Of a stretch of DNA of 64,000 nt, positions 28,750 to 37,403 are shown one piece after another; position 1 is the first letter of the stretch; each line of letters starts with the position of its first letter. The position numbers and the translations under genes were made by a program. Below the pieces are notes generated by a model that was not told the origin of the DNA, did not search any database, and was given only the letters and a program-made list of their open reading frames with translations. Origin of the DNA: Roseovarius sp. (lineage in GTDB: Bacteria > Pseudomonadota > Alphaproteobacteria > Rhodobacterales > Rhodobacteraceae); NCBI GenBank assembly GCA_026709325.1, contig JAPOTF010000161.1, positions 1 to 64,000 of the forward strand. Direction: 5' to 3'.

Positions 28750-29675
28750 CATCGACTTAACACTGGTATGCAATCGGCGTTTGCGGTCACAAGGGCTGCG
28801 CAAAAACGTCGCGTATGCTCAATGTTTTCAAAACCGAGTGTTCGCAGACGATAAAAGACGCGCCCTCCGCTTTGCCTTTTTTGAATCACCAGATCCCTTC
28901 CCTTGATATAATCGCCAAATTCATTCTGCAGCCAATTCCAATGCGAAAGTGCAAGATCCCTTGTTCCAAATGCACCGAGCTGCGCCATTTGCGTATCTTT
29001 GGGTACATCTTCAGCGGCGACTTCCCTGATTTTGGCATTTGAGACATTCCCCGCCGAATCTTCAGATTCCCCGCCTGAACCTGCATTTATTTCCGGGCGC
29101 GCTTTGGGTCGCGGTACCACAATGACCTGGCCCGTAATCTCCTTGAGCGCCTGATCAATTGCCCTGGCGGACCCGCTTGCATTCATTTGAGCAAGAACGG
29201 CATCTCTTTTGCGTCCAAAAGCGGCCTCTTCGGGCAAAATTGAATCATTGACCAAATCCGTCCGGCGACTTAAATCATCTTTTGCGACATATTTCCCCAA
29301 ATCCGCCTGGGGCGGCGCCAGTTTTACTTTCGCGGGTGGATTTGCCGCAAGTCCGGTCTCCACCACCTGATTTATGGAGAGACCCTGGTTCCTGGCCTGA
29401 TATCCTCCCGGGTCTTCGGGTTGAACCACCATGGGCGCGTCCTTGGCACGAACAACGGGAATGCCTTTGACATCGCGAACAAGCAGCAAATTATAGCCCC
29501 AGACCACACCGACACCAATCAAGGCGAGTGATACTGTCAAACCAATGACATTGGCCATTCTCATTAGGGAAGCCGTGGATTCCTGCGCGGAATCCGATTG
29601 ATTGATGTAGGTTTGCGCCATCTCAAGCCTCACATGGTCCGCCGATGCATGGCCGTCGGATATTATGTTTCTCAT
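28749..29675 (-). CDS. SPOR-domain membrane protein
   Basis: About 308 residues from the ATG at 29675; a TTG eight codons earlier is the alternative. A short cytoplasmic part precedes one membrane helix (VIGLTVSLALIGVGVVWGY), then a long proline/charged periplasmic linker. A C-terminal SPOR domain follows, reading AQLGAFGTRDLALSHWNWL ... VFYRLRTLGFENIEHTRRFC. SPOR domains bind denuded septal glycan, so a cell-division role is likely. Fixed between argS and nagZ in this class. Confidence 0.9.
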   Translation of the reverse strand: MRNIISDGHASADHVRLEMAQTYINQSDSAQESTASLMRMANVIGLTVSLALIGVGVVWGYNLLLVRDVKGIPVVRAKDAPMVVQPEDPGGYQARNQGLSINQVVETGLAANPPAKVKLAPPQADLGKYVAKDDLSRRTDLVNDSILPEEAAFGRKRDAVLAQMNASGSARAIDQALKEITGQVIVVPRPKARPEINAGSGGESEDSAGNVSNAKIREVAAEDVPKDTQMAQLGAFGTRDLALSHWNWLQNEFGDYIKGRDLVIQKRQSGGRVFYRLRTLGFENIEHTRRFCAALVTANADCIPVLSR

Positions 29676-29706
29676 CCTTGCTCGAAAAATCGCGAACAAT
29701 CAATGG

Positions 29707-31455
29707 TTATCGCATTTCATCGGCGGGATTTACCCCAAGAATACCCAAACCTGAAGAAATTACAATCGCGCAAGCGCGCGCAAGCGCTATTTTCGCCAAA
29801 GTGGAGTCATGATCGGACTTGTCAATGAACCGCATTCCCGCGTCATCATTGCCAAGATTCCAGAGTGAATGCAGACCGGCGGAAAGTTCATTTAGATACA
29901 GCGCTATGCGGTGAGGCTCGAACGTTTTGCTTGCGAGTTCAACAATCCTTGGCCATTCGGCGAGCTTTTTTGCGAGTGAGCGCTGCATTTCATGGGACAG
30001 CTTTGAAACATCCGCCTCCAGCAAGGAATTGTCTGAAACGTCAATTCCGGATTTTTTTGCATTTCGAAGCACCGATTTAATTCGGGCATGGGCATATTGC
30101 ACATAAAAAACGGGGTTTTCCCTGCTTTGCTCCAACACCTTGTCAAAATCAAAGTCAAGCACGGCGTCATTCCTGCGTGTCAGCATCACAAAGCGGGTTA
30201 CGTCCGGGCCAACCTCATCAACCACCTCGCGCAATGTGACAAATGTTCCCGATCTCTTGGACATCTTTACCGGCCTGCCCTCCTTAAACAGGCGAACAAG
30301 TTCTATGAGTTTTATGTCCAGCATTACCTTGCCGTCGGACAATCCGCTTACAGCCGCCTTCATGCGCTTGACATATCCAGCATGATCTGCACCGAAAATA
30401 TCAATCAGCATGTCAAAGCCGCGTTTGGCCTTGTCATAGTGATAGGCAATGTCGGGGGCAAAATAGGTCCAGCTTCCATCGGACTTTTTTACCGGACGGT
30501 CCACATCGTCGCCATGCAGAGTTGATTTAAACAGTGTCTGCTTGCGCGCCTCCCAATCTTCAGGCAGTTTGCCTTTTGGCGGATCAAGCACGCCCTCATA
30601 AACGAGACCCTTTTTATCCATTTCAGCAATTGCCTCTTCGATTCTCCCGGTTCCATAGAGCGACTTCTCGGAAAAATACACATCCATCGATATGCCAAGT
30701 TCCTCTAGATCCCTCCTAATGGAGTCCATAATTGAATCGGTGGCAAAATCTCGAAGCGGCGACAGCCACATTTCCTCTGGCTGATCAAGGAATGCGTCGC
30801 CGTAACGGTCCCTGAGCTTTTCGGCAACGGGAACCAGATAATCGCCTGGATAACCGTTTTCGTCAAAAATTGCGTTGCGGCCAAATGTTTCCAGATATCT
30901 CTGATAAAGGGAGCGAGCAAGCGTGTCGACCTGTGCGCCACCGTCATTGATATAATATTCACGCGTTACGTCAAAACCCGAATATTCAAGCAAATTGGCC
31001 AGCGAATCGCCAAAAACCGCACCGCGCGTATGTCCAACATGCAAAGGTCCCGTCGGATTCGCCGAGACAAATTCCACGTTTACCCTCCGGTCCGCGCCCA
31101 TGGCTGACCGGCCATAGGCGTTTCCCATGTTCAATGCGCAAACCAGTACTTCGTGCAGCATTTTCTCGGACAACCGCATGTTGATAAATCCCGGACCGGC
31201 AACATTCAATTGCTTTATGCGGGGATCAACCGATAGACGCTTGGCGAGAACCGTGGCAATTTCACGAGGCGGTCTTCCGGATCGCTTTGACAAAACCAGT
31301 GCCGCATTGGTGGCCATGTCGCCATGAGCGGCATCTCTAGGCGGTTCAAGTGACACGTTTTGAAAATTCAGGCCCTTGGGCAACTCGCCTTCGGATGCCA
31401 TCGCCGCCAATTCATCAATCACCTTTTTGCGGATTTCCGCGAATATGTTCATCAT
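29707..31455 (-). CDS. argS: Arginyl-tRNA synthetase
   Basis: 582 residues from MMNIFAEIRKKV; AAGGA lies 5 bases before this ATG and homology begins here. Class I synthetase: the Arg-specific N-terminal domain, the HIGH-type motif in FVSANPTGPLHVGHTRGAVFGD, DHAGYVKRMKAAV, and a KMSKS-type loop VKMSKRSGTFVTL. The C-terminal DALR anticodon-binding domain includes HRIALYLNELSAGLHSLWN and ends VLGVNPADEMR. It charges the two Arg tRNAs' isoacceptor family. Confidence 0.97.
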   Translation of the reverse strand: MMNIFAEIRKKVIDELAAMASEGELPKGLNFQNVSLEPPRDAAHGDMATNAALVLSKRSGRPPREIATVLAKRLSVDPRIKQLNVAGPGFINMRLSEKMLHEVLVCALNMGNAYGRSAMGADRRVNVEFVSANPTGPLHVGHTRGAVFGDSLANLLEYSGFDVTREYYINDGGAQVDTLARSLYQRYLETFGRNAIFDENGYPGDYLVPVAEKLRDRYGDAFLDQPEEMWLSPLRDFATDSIMDSIRRDLEELGISMDVYFSEKSLYGTGRIEEAIAEMDKKGLVYEGVLDPPKGKLPEDWEARKQTLFKSTLHGDDVDRPVKKSDGSWTYFAPDIAYHYDKAKRGFDMLIDIFGADHAGYVKRMKAAVSGLSDGKVMLDIKLIELVRLFKEGRPVKMSKRSGTFVTLREVVDEVGPDVTRFVMLTRRNDAVLDFDFDKVLEQSRENPVFYVQYAHARIKSVLRNAKKSGIDVSDNSLLEADVSKLSHEMQRSLAKKLAEWPRIVELASKTFEPHRIALYLNELSAGLHSLWNLGNDDAGMRFIDKSDHDSTLAKIALARACAIVISSGLGILGVNPADEMR

Positions 31456-31606
31456 TGATGTCCTTGTCTCATGTTGGGAACGGGATTTACCATAACCGAC
31501 ATCCAGATCAAACCTGTTCAGCATGCACCGTGCACCGCTGCCGCATTACAGCTGCCCGGCACTCGCTCCCATTATCAAATTTCGAATGCCATCAGGTATC
31601 TGGCCA

Positions 31607-32779
31607 TTAAAATCCAGTGCCGCCAAGCATGGTGCAGGAATCGCCCACAAGCCTTCGATGGCTTTGCAGCGCAAACCTGTCGGTCATTCCCGCAATGTAA
31701 TCGCTTACAAGCCGGGCCAGGTCGGTTTCGCCGCATGAGGAATTTACCTCTACCTGCCATTTGCCCGGAAGCAATCGAGGATCATTCATATATATTGGGA
31801 ACAAATCTTTTATTATTTCAGTGGCCTGCTCGCGAACTTCAAGAACACTTGGAGATCGATACATCCTCTTGAGCAGAAAATTGCGAATCACATCAATATC
31901 CTTTCGCATCCCGTCTGAAAACCGAACAGCCGAGTTTCCCATGCCTCTGACGTCAGATATGTTTTCGGGATTTTCACGTGCCAGTACTTTTCTCGAGTTT
32001 TCAATAACATCTCCCACCATCATGCCAAAGACTCTTCTTAGCGCCTCATGTCTTCGCCGATAATCTCTCAAACCGGGATACCGAATGTCCACTTCGGCAT
32101 AGCATGGCCCAACAACAGGAATATCCAGAAGTTCGTCTTCATTGAACAACCTCGCGCGCAAGCCGTCATGCAGATCATGATTGCAGTATGCTATGTCATC
32201 GGCAAGCGCCGCGGACTGCGCTTCCGCACTTGCGAAGGTGTGCAATTCCAGATTGTTTTCGGCATTGTACATGTTCAAGGCCCAAGGCAGTTCACCAACA
32301 ACCGGACCATTGTGCTTGGCGATTCCCTCAAGAGTTTCCCATGTAAGGTTAAGTCCGTTGAATTCGGCGTAATGCCTTTCCAGAGACGTAACTATTCTAA
32401 CGGCCTGAGCATTGTGGTCAAATCCACCGTGGGGCTTCATCATTTCGTCAAGCGCCTCCTCGCCCGTGTGCCCGAAAGGCGTGTGTCCAAGATCATGGGC
32501 GAGAGCAACCGCTTCAGTTAATTCAACATTCAGGCCCAAAGCCCCTGAAATCGTGCGCGCGACCTGAGCCACCTCAAGGGAATGAGTAAGCCTCGTTCGG
32601 TAATAATCGCCTTCGTGCTCGACAAAAACCTGCGTTTTATGCTTCATTCGACGAAAAGCGCTGGAGTGGATTATGCGGTCCCTGTCCCGCTGAAAGCAGG
32701 ATCTGTAGTCGCTTTCGTTTTCCCTATATTGCCGTCCCCGCGTACCAGATGGGTCGGCGGCATATGTTTCACACATCAA
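31607..32779 (-). CDS. dgt: dGTP triphosphohydrolase-like HD protein
   Basis: 390 residues of the HD-domain dNTPase family. Metal ligands: HSLEVAQVARTI (His), VALAHDLGHTPFGHTGEEAL (His-Asp) and a later Asp in LADDIAYCNHDLHDGL. The N-terminal DRDRIIHSSAFRRMKHKTQVF is diagnostic. It splits dNTPs to nucleosides and triphosphate, shaping dNTP pools. It lies upstream of argS, and the promoter region is shared with the divergent erpA-like gene about 80 bp away. Confidence 0.94.
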   Translation of the reverse strand: MMCETYAADPSGTRGRQYRENESDYRSCFQRDRDRIIHSSAFRRMKHKTQVFVEHEGDYYRTRLTHSLEVAQVARTISGALGLNVELTEAVALAHDLGHTPFGHTGEEALDEMMKPHGGFDHNAQAVRIVTSLERHYAEFNGLNLTWETLEGIAKHNGPVVGELPWALNMYNAENNLELHTFASAEAQSAALADDIAYCNHDLHDGLRARLFNEDELLDIPVVGPCYAEVDIRYPGLRDYRRRHEALRRVFGMMVGDVIENSRKVLARENPENISDVRGMGNSAVRFSDGMRKDIDVIRNFLLKRMYRSPSVLEVREQATEIIKDLFPIYMNDPRLLPGKWQVEVNSSCGETDLARLVSDYIAGMTDRFALQSHRRLVGDSCTMLGGTGF

Positions 32780-32859
32780 TTGTCAACCTTGCCGATTACA
32801 TAAAAATTTCCTATATTCGAAAGCGACAACAATTGTAACCACAAGATTGGGTACACATC

Positions 32860-33183
32860 ATGCAGCTTCCTCCAACAGTGACATCAAGAGCCTTCAAACG
32901 TCTTGCTGAAATAGGCGCCAGCAGTTCCGGGAAGGCTTTGCGCATCTCGGTTGAAGGGGGCGGCTGCTCCGGATTTCAATATTCAATCGAACTCGACGTT
33001 CCAGAGAGTGATGATCTTGTTCTGGAAGGAGATGGGGAAAAAGTAGTGGTGGACAACATATCTCTGCCCTTTCTTTCGGGGGCAACCATTGATTTCACAA
33101 AAGAGCTGATCGGAGCCCGTTTTACAATTGACAATCCGAATGCCACAAGTTCATGCGGATGCGGAACTTCATTCTCAATCTGA
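32860..33183 (+). CDS. erpA: A-type Fe-S carrier (ErpA/IscA family)
   Basis: 107 residues. HesB fold with three conserved cysteines, one in GGGCSGFQY and two in SSCGCGTSFSI at the C-terminus. It takes clusters from the Suf scaffold to target enzymes. The ErpA versus IscA/SufA choice is not certain from sequence alone; I use ErpA because the gene sits apart from the suf operon and next to dgt and xthA, as in other alphaproteobacteria. Confidence 0.9.
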   Translation: MQLPPTVTSRAFKRLAEIGASSSGKALRISVEGGGCSGFQYSIELDVPESDDLVLEGDGEKVVVDNISLPFLSGATIDFTKELIGARFTIDNPNATSSCGCGTSFSI

Positions 33184-33274
33184 TTTCCATTGTGCCATGA
33201 CCGCGCATTTGAGATATTGAACGGAGCGGCTTTGCCATACACATGCCACCTCTTTCAAATAACGGATGTCATTT

Positions 33275-34057
33275 ATGAAAATAGCAAGTTTCAACATTAA
33301 CGGCATAAAGGCGAGACTTCAGGCACTACTGGACTGGCTAGACGAAGCGAAGCCCGATATTGCGCTGCTGCAGGAAATAAAATCGGTTGATGCCGGATTT
33401 CCGCGCGAACATTTTTACGACCTCGGCTACCAGGTGGAAACTCATGGTCAAAAGAGTTTCAACGGCGTGGCAATATTGTCAAAACCGCCGCTTGAGGATA
33501 TCACTCGAGGTCTTCCAGGCGACCCATCCGATGAGCAGTCACGCTGGATTGAAGCAACTGTAGCCGGCGAAAAACGCGCTTTGCGCGTTTGCTGCCTCTA
33601 TCTGCCAAACGGCAACCCGGCACCAGGGCCAAAATACAGCTACAAGCTTGACTGGATGGATCGGCTTCATGCGCGGGCGAAAAATCTGCTATCGCTTGAG
33701 GAGCCACTTCTGATGGCCGGCGACTACAACATTATTCCACAAGATGAAGATGCGACGAGTCCGGAAAAATGGTCTGCCGATGCCCTGGCACTGCCCGAAA
33801 GCAGAACCAGATACAGACGCCTGGTAAATCTGGGACTGACCGACGCTTTTAGGGCAAATGTTGCCGAAAGCGGGCATTATACATTTTGGGACTACCAGGC
33901 GGGAGCCTGGATGCGCGATGACGGCATCAGAATAGATCATTTTCTTCTTAGCCCGCAAGCTGCGGATGCTCTCGCAGGTTGTGAAATAGACAGGCATGTT
34001 CGGGCCAGAGAGAGGCCATCAGATCATGTTCCAATATGGGTGGAGCTCGATATTTAA
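33275..34057 (+). CDS. xthA: Exodeoxyribonuclease III (AP endonuclease)
   Basis: 260 residues from MKIASFNINGIKARL; an ATG three codons earlier is possible. EEP-superfamily motifs: NINGIKARL, LLQEIKS (metal-binding Glu), CLYLPNG, GDYNIIPQDED (catalytic Asp-Asn) and DHFLLSPQ...RPSDHVPIW (Asp-His). It cleaves at abasic sites in base-excision repair. It is the last gene before the foreign-looking transporter cassette. Confidence 0.95.
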   Translation: MKIASFNINGIKARLQALLDWLDEAKPDIALLQEIKSVDAGFPREHFYDLGYQVETHGQKSFNGVAILSKPPLEDITRGLPGDPSDEQSRWIEATVAGEKRALRVCCLYLPNGNPAPGPKYSYKLDWMDRLHARAKNLLSLEEPLLMAGDYNIIPQDEDATSPEKWSADALALPESRTRYRRLVNLGLTDAFRANVAESGHYTFWDYQAGAWMRDDGIRIDHFLLSPQAADALAGCEIDRHVRARERPSDHVPIWVELDI

Positions 34058-34106
34058 GCGCATCGGTCAAATGTCATTTTGCAGAGCCAAAGGTTTGGCT
34101 TTGGGT

Positions 34107-35045
34107 TCAGCGTTTTCCGCCGCCATCCATGATTCGGATCATTCCGCCGGGCGCGAATCTCAAAACCAGCACCATGCCGATTGCGACGACCACGAACCGG
34201 GCTTCCTCCATGCCCCGAATGCCCGCCATGGCCTCGGTCGCGAAGGTCAGGGCGATGGCGGCAAGGATGGGGCCGAAGATGGAGGCGCTCCCGCCGATCA
34301 GAACCATGGAGAGCGCAAGGCTGAGAGTGCCAAAGCCCAGCACCTCAGGCGCCGCCACCCGCAGATAGATCGCAAAGAACCCCCCTGCCACACCGGGAAA
34401 AACCGCGCTGAGCACAAGCGCCATGACGCGCTGACGCGCAATCGAGACGCCGCGGGCGCGGGCGTAGTCCTCGTTGTCGCGCAGAGCCAGAAGAGAGCGG
34501 CCGAAGCTGGATTTCGTCAGAAACAGCAGATGGATGGTCGAGAGGACCAGCAGGCCGAGGCTCACATGGTAATAGCCGAGCTTGCGGTCCCGGATGAAGC
34601 GGTACTCCCCGATCTCAAGACCCGGAATGCCGACCATGCCGCCCGCCCCGCCCGTGATGTGGCTCTGGCTCAGGATCAGTTGCAGCATCAGTTGCGCGAA
34701 GGCGAAAGTGACCAGCACAACATAGATGCCGCGCAGTCGGGCCACGGGCGCGGCAATCAGGAGAGCGGCGAGCGCGGCCGTCACCCCGCCCAGGGGCATG
34801 GCCAGCCATGGGGTGATGGCGAGGGTCTTGGCGGCGATGGCGGCGGTATAGACACCCGTGGCGAAAAAACCGAGATGCCCAAAGTTGAACAGACCCGCAT
34901 AGCCAAGGGACAAATCCCAGTTCGACGCAATGATCGCGTAAACAAAAGCAACAATGAAAAGATGCCTTGTGTAACTGTCCTCAACCACAAGCGGCACAAG
35001 TGCCAGAAGCACGGCGGCGAGCATAGGGAGAATATAGGGGCGCAT
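34107..35045 (-). CDS. livM: Liv-type ABC permease (LivM family)
   Basis: 312 residues, about ten membrane segments, of the branched-chain amino acid (HAAT) permease family. The family signature ALRDNEDYARARGVSIARQR and GLFNFGHLGFFATGVYTAAI are visible. It is the last gene of a six-gene leftward operon, 1 bp from livH. Bases about 34110-34860 are much richer in GC (a sampled 60-base line is 70% GC) than the rest of the operon (about 50%), hinting at mosaic origin. The substrate is unknown and need not be an amino acid. Confidence 0.92.
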   Translation of the reverse strand: MRPYILPMLAAVLLALVPLVVEDSYTRHLFIVAFVYAIIASNWDLSLGYAGLFNFGHLGFFATGVYTAAIAAKTLAITPWLAMPLGGVTAALAALLIAAPVARLRGIYVVLVTFAFAQLMLQLILSQSHITGGAGGMVGIPGLEIGEYRFIRDRKLGYYHVSLGLLVLSTIHLLFLTKSSFGRSLLALRDNEDYARARGVSIARQRVMALVLSAVFPGVAGGFFAIYLRVAAPEVLGFGTLSLALSMVLIGGSASIFGPILAAIALTFATEAMAGIRGMEEARFVVVAIGMVLVLRFAPGGMIRIMDGGGKR

Positions 35046-35046
35046 C

Positions 35047-35913
35047 TCAAGCTCTCCCGAAAAGGCCGTTGGGCCGGAAAATCAGCACCAGGATTAGCCC
35101 GATGAACAACGCAAATGGGGTCCAGTAGAGGCCCACGACAAGGATGAGAAAGGCTTCGGCAAAGCCAATCACGAATGCCGCGCCAACGGTAGCCCCAAGT
35201 GAGCCGAGCCCACCAAAGATTACCACAGTCATTGCTTTGATAATTGGCTCAACCCCGAGGTTTGGTGTCACAAATCGTATGCCACCCAAAAGCACGCCGG
35301 TCAGACCCGCCAGGGCTGCTCCAAGACCAAAGGCAATCGCAAAGGTTAGCGGCACATTGATCCCAAGTAGCGCGGCGGCATCCTGATTTTGCCCGACGGC
35401 CCGCAAGGACCGTCCCACCATCGTTCTTGTGGCAAAAACCCAGAGCGCAATCAGAATGACAGGAGCCAACACAACGATAAGTGCCTCATGGGCCGAAATT
35501 ACGGCCCCGAAAATCGATACGTCTCCTTCAATGAGACGTGGCAATTGTTTAAGACGTGGCCCCCAGATCATCTGCGCGGATTTTTCCAGGATGATCATGA
35601 CTGCCAGCGTCGTCATCACGGTGATTAGGATCATGTTGGCTCGGCCATGGAAGGGGCGGATAACCATATATTCTATGATCACCCCCAACAATGCCGTCGC
35701 GCCGATACCGGCGACCAAACCGGCATAGATTCCAAGACCGATGGCCTCGGACACGGTCCAGGCCATAAAAGCGCCGATCATCATCAACGCTCCATGGGTA
35801 AAGTTGAAAACACCAAGCGTTGTCCAGATCATTGACAGGCCACTGGCCATCAAGGCATAGAGCGCGCCCAGTACGATGCCGGACAAAAGGGTGGAAATCA
35901 CCGTCTCGATCAT
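35047..35913 (-). CDS. livH: Liv-type ABC permease (LivH family)
   Basis: 288 residues with about eight membrane segments: GIVLGALYALMASGLSMIW and FNFTHGALMMIGAF at the start, the coupling-helix region RAVGQNQDAAALLGINVP, and GGLGSLGATVGAAFVIGFAE near the end. It forms the heterodimeric membrane channel with the LivM protein. Its ATG overlaps the livF stop (4 bp). Confidence 0.93.
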   Translation of the reverse strand: MIETVISTLLSGIVLGALYALMASGLSMIWTTLGVFNFTHGALMMIGAFMAWTVSEAIGLGIYAGLVAGIGATALLGVIIEYMVIRPFHGRANMILITVMTTLAVMIILEKSAQMIWGPRLKQLPRLIEGDVSIFGAVISAHEALIVVLAPVILIALWVFATRTMVGRSLRAVGQNQDAAALLGINVPLTFAIAFGLGAALAGLTGVLLGGIRFVTPNLGVEPIIKAMTVVIFGGLGSLGATVGAAFVIGFAEAFLILVVGLYWTPFALFIGLILVLIFRPNGLFGRA

Positions 35914-36629
35914 TCTGCGTGCTCTCCGAAATACATATGCATGATTTCCCGCTGATCGGGCGTGTTTTCCTCGCCAATCTCACGGGTGACTTCCCCGTGC
36001 TCGATTAAATAAAGGCGATCTGACAGCGAAAGCAAAAGCTCGACATCCTGCTCCACCACGATCAGCGGCACGTTCATGGAAATCTCTTTCAAGGCCTGAG
36101 CAAGCTCTTCTTTCAACCGTGGTGACAAACCCAGTGTGGGCTCGTCCAGCATCAGGAGCCTGGGGGCGCACATCAGGGCCGCCCCAATGGAGAGCATTTG
36201 TCGCTCGCCACCGGAGAGCGTCTTCGCCAACTGCGTTTTGCGTTCGGCCAAACGCGGGAAGAGCGTGTAGACATAGTGGAGATTTGCTTCGGCCTTTCTC
36301 CGCGCGGATTTAGAGAACGCCGCCATCTCAAGCGTTTCAGCAACTCCCATATCACCGAAGAGCGTATTGCCTTGCTGGGACTGAACCAGACCGCGCTCTA
36401 CAATTTGCGGGGTGCGCGTTCTGGAAATGTCTTGCCCATTAAACCAGCAGGTTCCTTCACTAGCGCGCATCAGGCCAGATAGAACCCGCATTAGCGTTGT
36501 TTTTCCATGGCCGTTCGGGCCGAAAAGCCCAACATTTTCACCTTTATCCACATGCAGTGAGATGCCGCGCAAGACCGTGACGGAACCGTAGCCCGCCGTC
36601 ACATTCTGGACGTCAAGAAAGCGGGTCAT
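35910..36629 (-). CDS. livF: Liv-type ABC ATPase (LivF family)
   Basis: 239 residues. Walker A GPNGHGKTTLMR, signature LSGGERQMLSIGAALM, Walker B LLMLDEPTLGLSP and H-loop VVEQDVELLL. The short length and SDRLYLIEHGEV ending fit LivF. Overlaps livG by 4 bp upstream and livH by 4 bp downstream, so the transporter genes are tightly coupled. Confidence 0.93.
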   Translation of the reverse strand: MTRFLDVQNVTAGYGSVTVLRGISLHVDKGENVGLFGPNGHGKTTLMRVLSGLMRASEGTCWFNGQDISRTRTPQIVERGLVQSQQGNTLFGDMGVAETLEMAAFSKSARRKAEANLHYVYTLFPRLAERKTQLAKTLSGGERQMLSIGAALMCAPRLLMLDEPTLGLSPRLKEELAQALKEISMNVPLIVVEQDVELLLSLSDRLYLIEHGEVTREIGEENTPDQREIMHMYFGEHAE

Positions 36630-37351
36630 TCGGCGCGTGCCCCAATATAGGCCTCAATTACCTCGGGCCGATTGAAGACGGCATGAGGGTCGCCTTCGGC
36701 CAGCAGGCTGCCTTGGTTCAGAACGATCAGGCGCTGAGAGACAGACATGAGCAGGCTCAGCACATGTTCGATCAGCAGAACCGTGACACCACCCGCATTG
36801 ATCTTGCGCAATAGGGCGTCAAGTTTGGAAATTTCCGGTCGCGTCAGGCCCGAGGCAGGCTCATCAAGCATCAAAACTTTGGGCCGCATGATCATAGCCG
36901 AAGCAATCATTAGCTGTTTACGTTCGTAGACCGAAAGCTCGGTTGTTGGCAGTCCTAGCCTTTCCGAGCCAAACTCCAGATCATCGAGTAAACTCTCCAC
37001 CTCTGCTCCAGCAACTGAATGTTCCGATCCGTAATGCGCGGCAAGCACCACAGTTTCAACCACATTGAGATCGGGAAATTCCACATCCTTCTGAAAGGTG
37101 CGCACAAGCCCCAGCCTGGCAATCTTGTGCGCGGCGAGGTGATCAATGCGCTTTCCCTGAAACAGGATTTGCCCGGATGTCGGCCCAAAGGGGATGCGCG
37201 TCATGATGTTAAAGAGCGTGCTCTTGCCCGACCCGTTAGGGCCCGCGATGCCCAAAAGCTCACCCTGCGTTACATCAAAGCTAACGTCATCAACCGCATA
37301 CAGACCGCCGAATGCCTTCACGGCATTCTTTATTTCAAGAATTTTTGTCAT
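36626..37351 (-). CDS. livG: Liv-type ABC ATPase (LivG family)
   Basis: 241 residues. Walker A GPNGSGKSTLFNIM, the LivG-type extension between Walker A and the signature (GPTSGQILFQGKRID, ARLGLVRTFQ), a variant ABC signature region TELSVYERKQLMIA and Walker B VLMLDEPASGL. The LSGGQ motif is replaced by LSVYE, which is unusual but seen in some HAAT transporters. It follows the binding-protein gene by 52 bp. Confidence 0.9.
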   Translation of the reverse strand: MTKILEIKNAVKAFGGLYAVDDVSFDVTQGELLGIAGPNGSGKSTLFNIMTRIPFGPTSGQILFQGKRIDHLAAHKIARLGLVRTFQKDVEFPDLNVVETVVLAAHYGSEHSVAGAEVESLLDDLEFGSERLGLPTTELSVYERKQLMIASAMIMRPKVLMLDEPASGLTRPEISKLDALLRKINAGGVTVLLIEHVLSLLMSVSQRLIVLNQGSLLAEGDPHAVFNRPEVIEAYIGARAE

Positions 37352-37403
37352 GAGGCCTGTTGGGAAAAGGGCCGCGCACTGGCGCGCGGCCCAGTTGCGC
37401 AGT

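Noticed and set aside
33996-35105. Long plus-strand open frame (369 codons) opposite livM
   Set aside because: It is rich in His/Gln/Arg/Gly with no family resemblance and mirrors livM on the other strand in the high-GC block, where stops are rare by chance.
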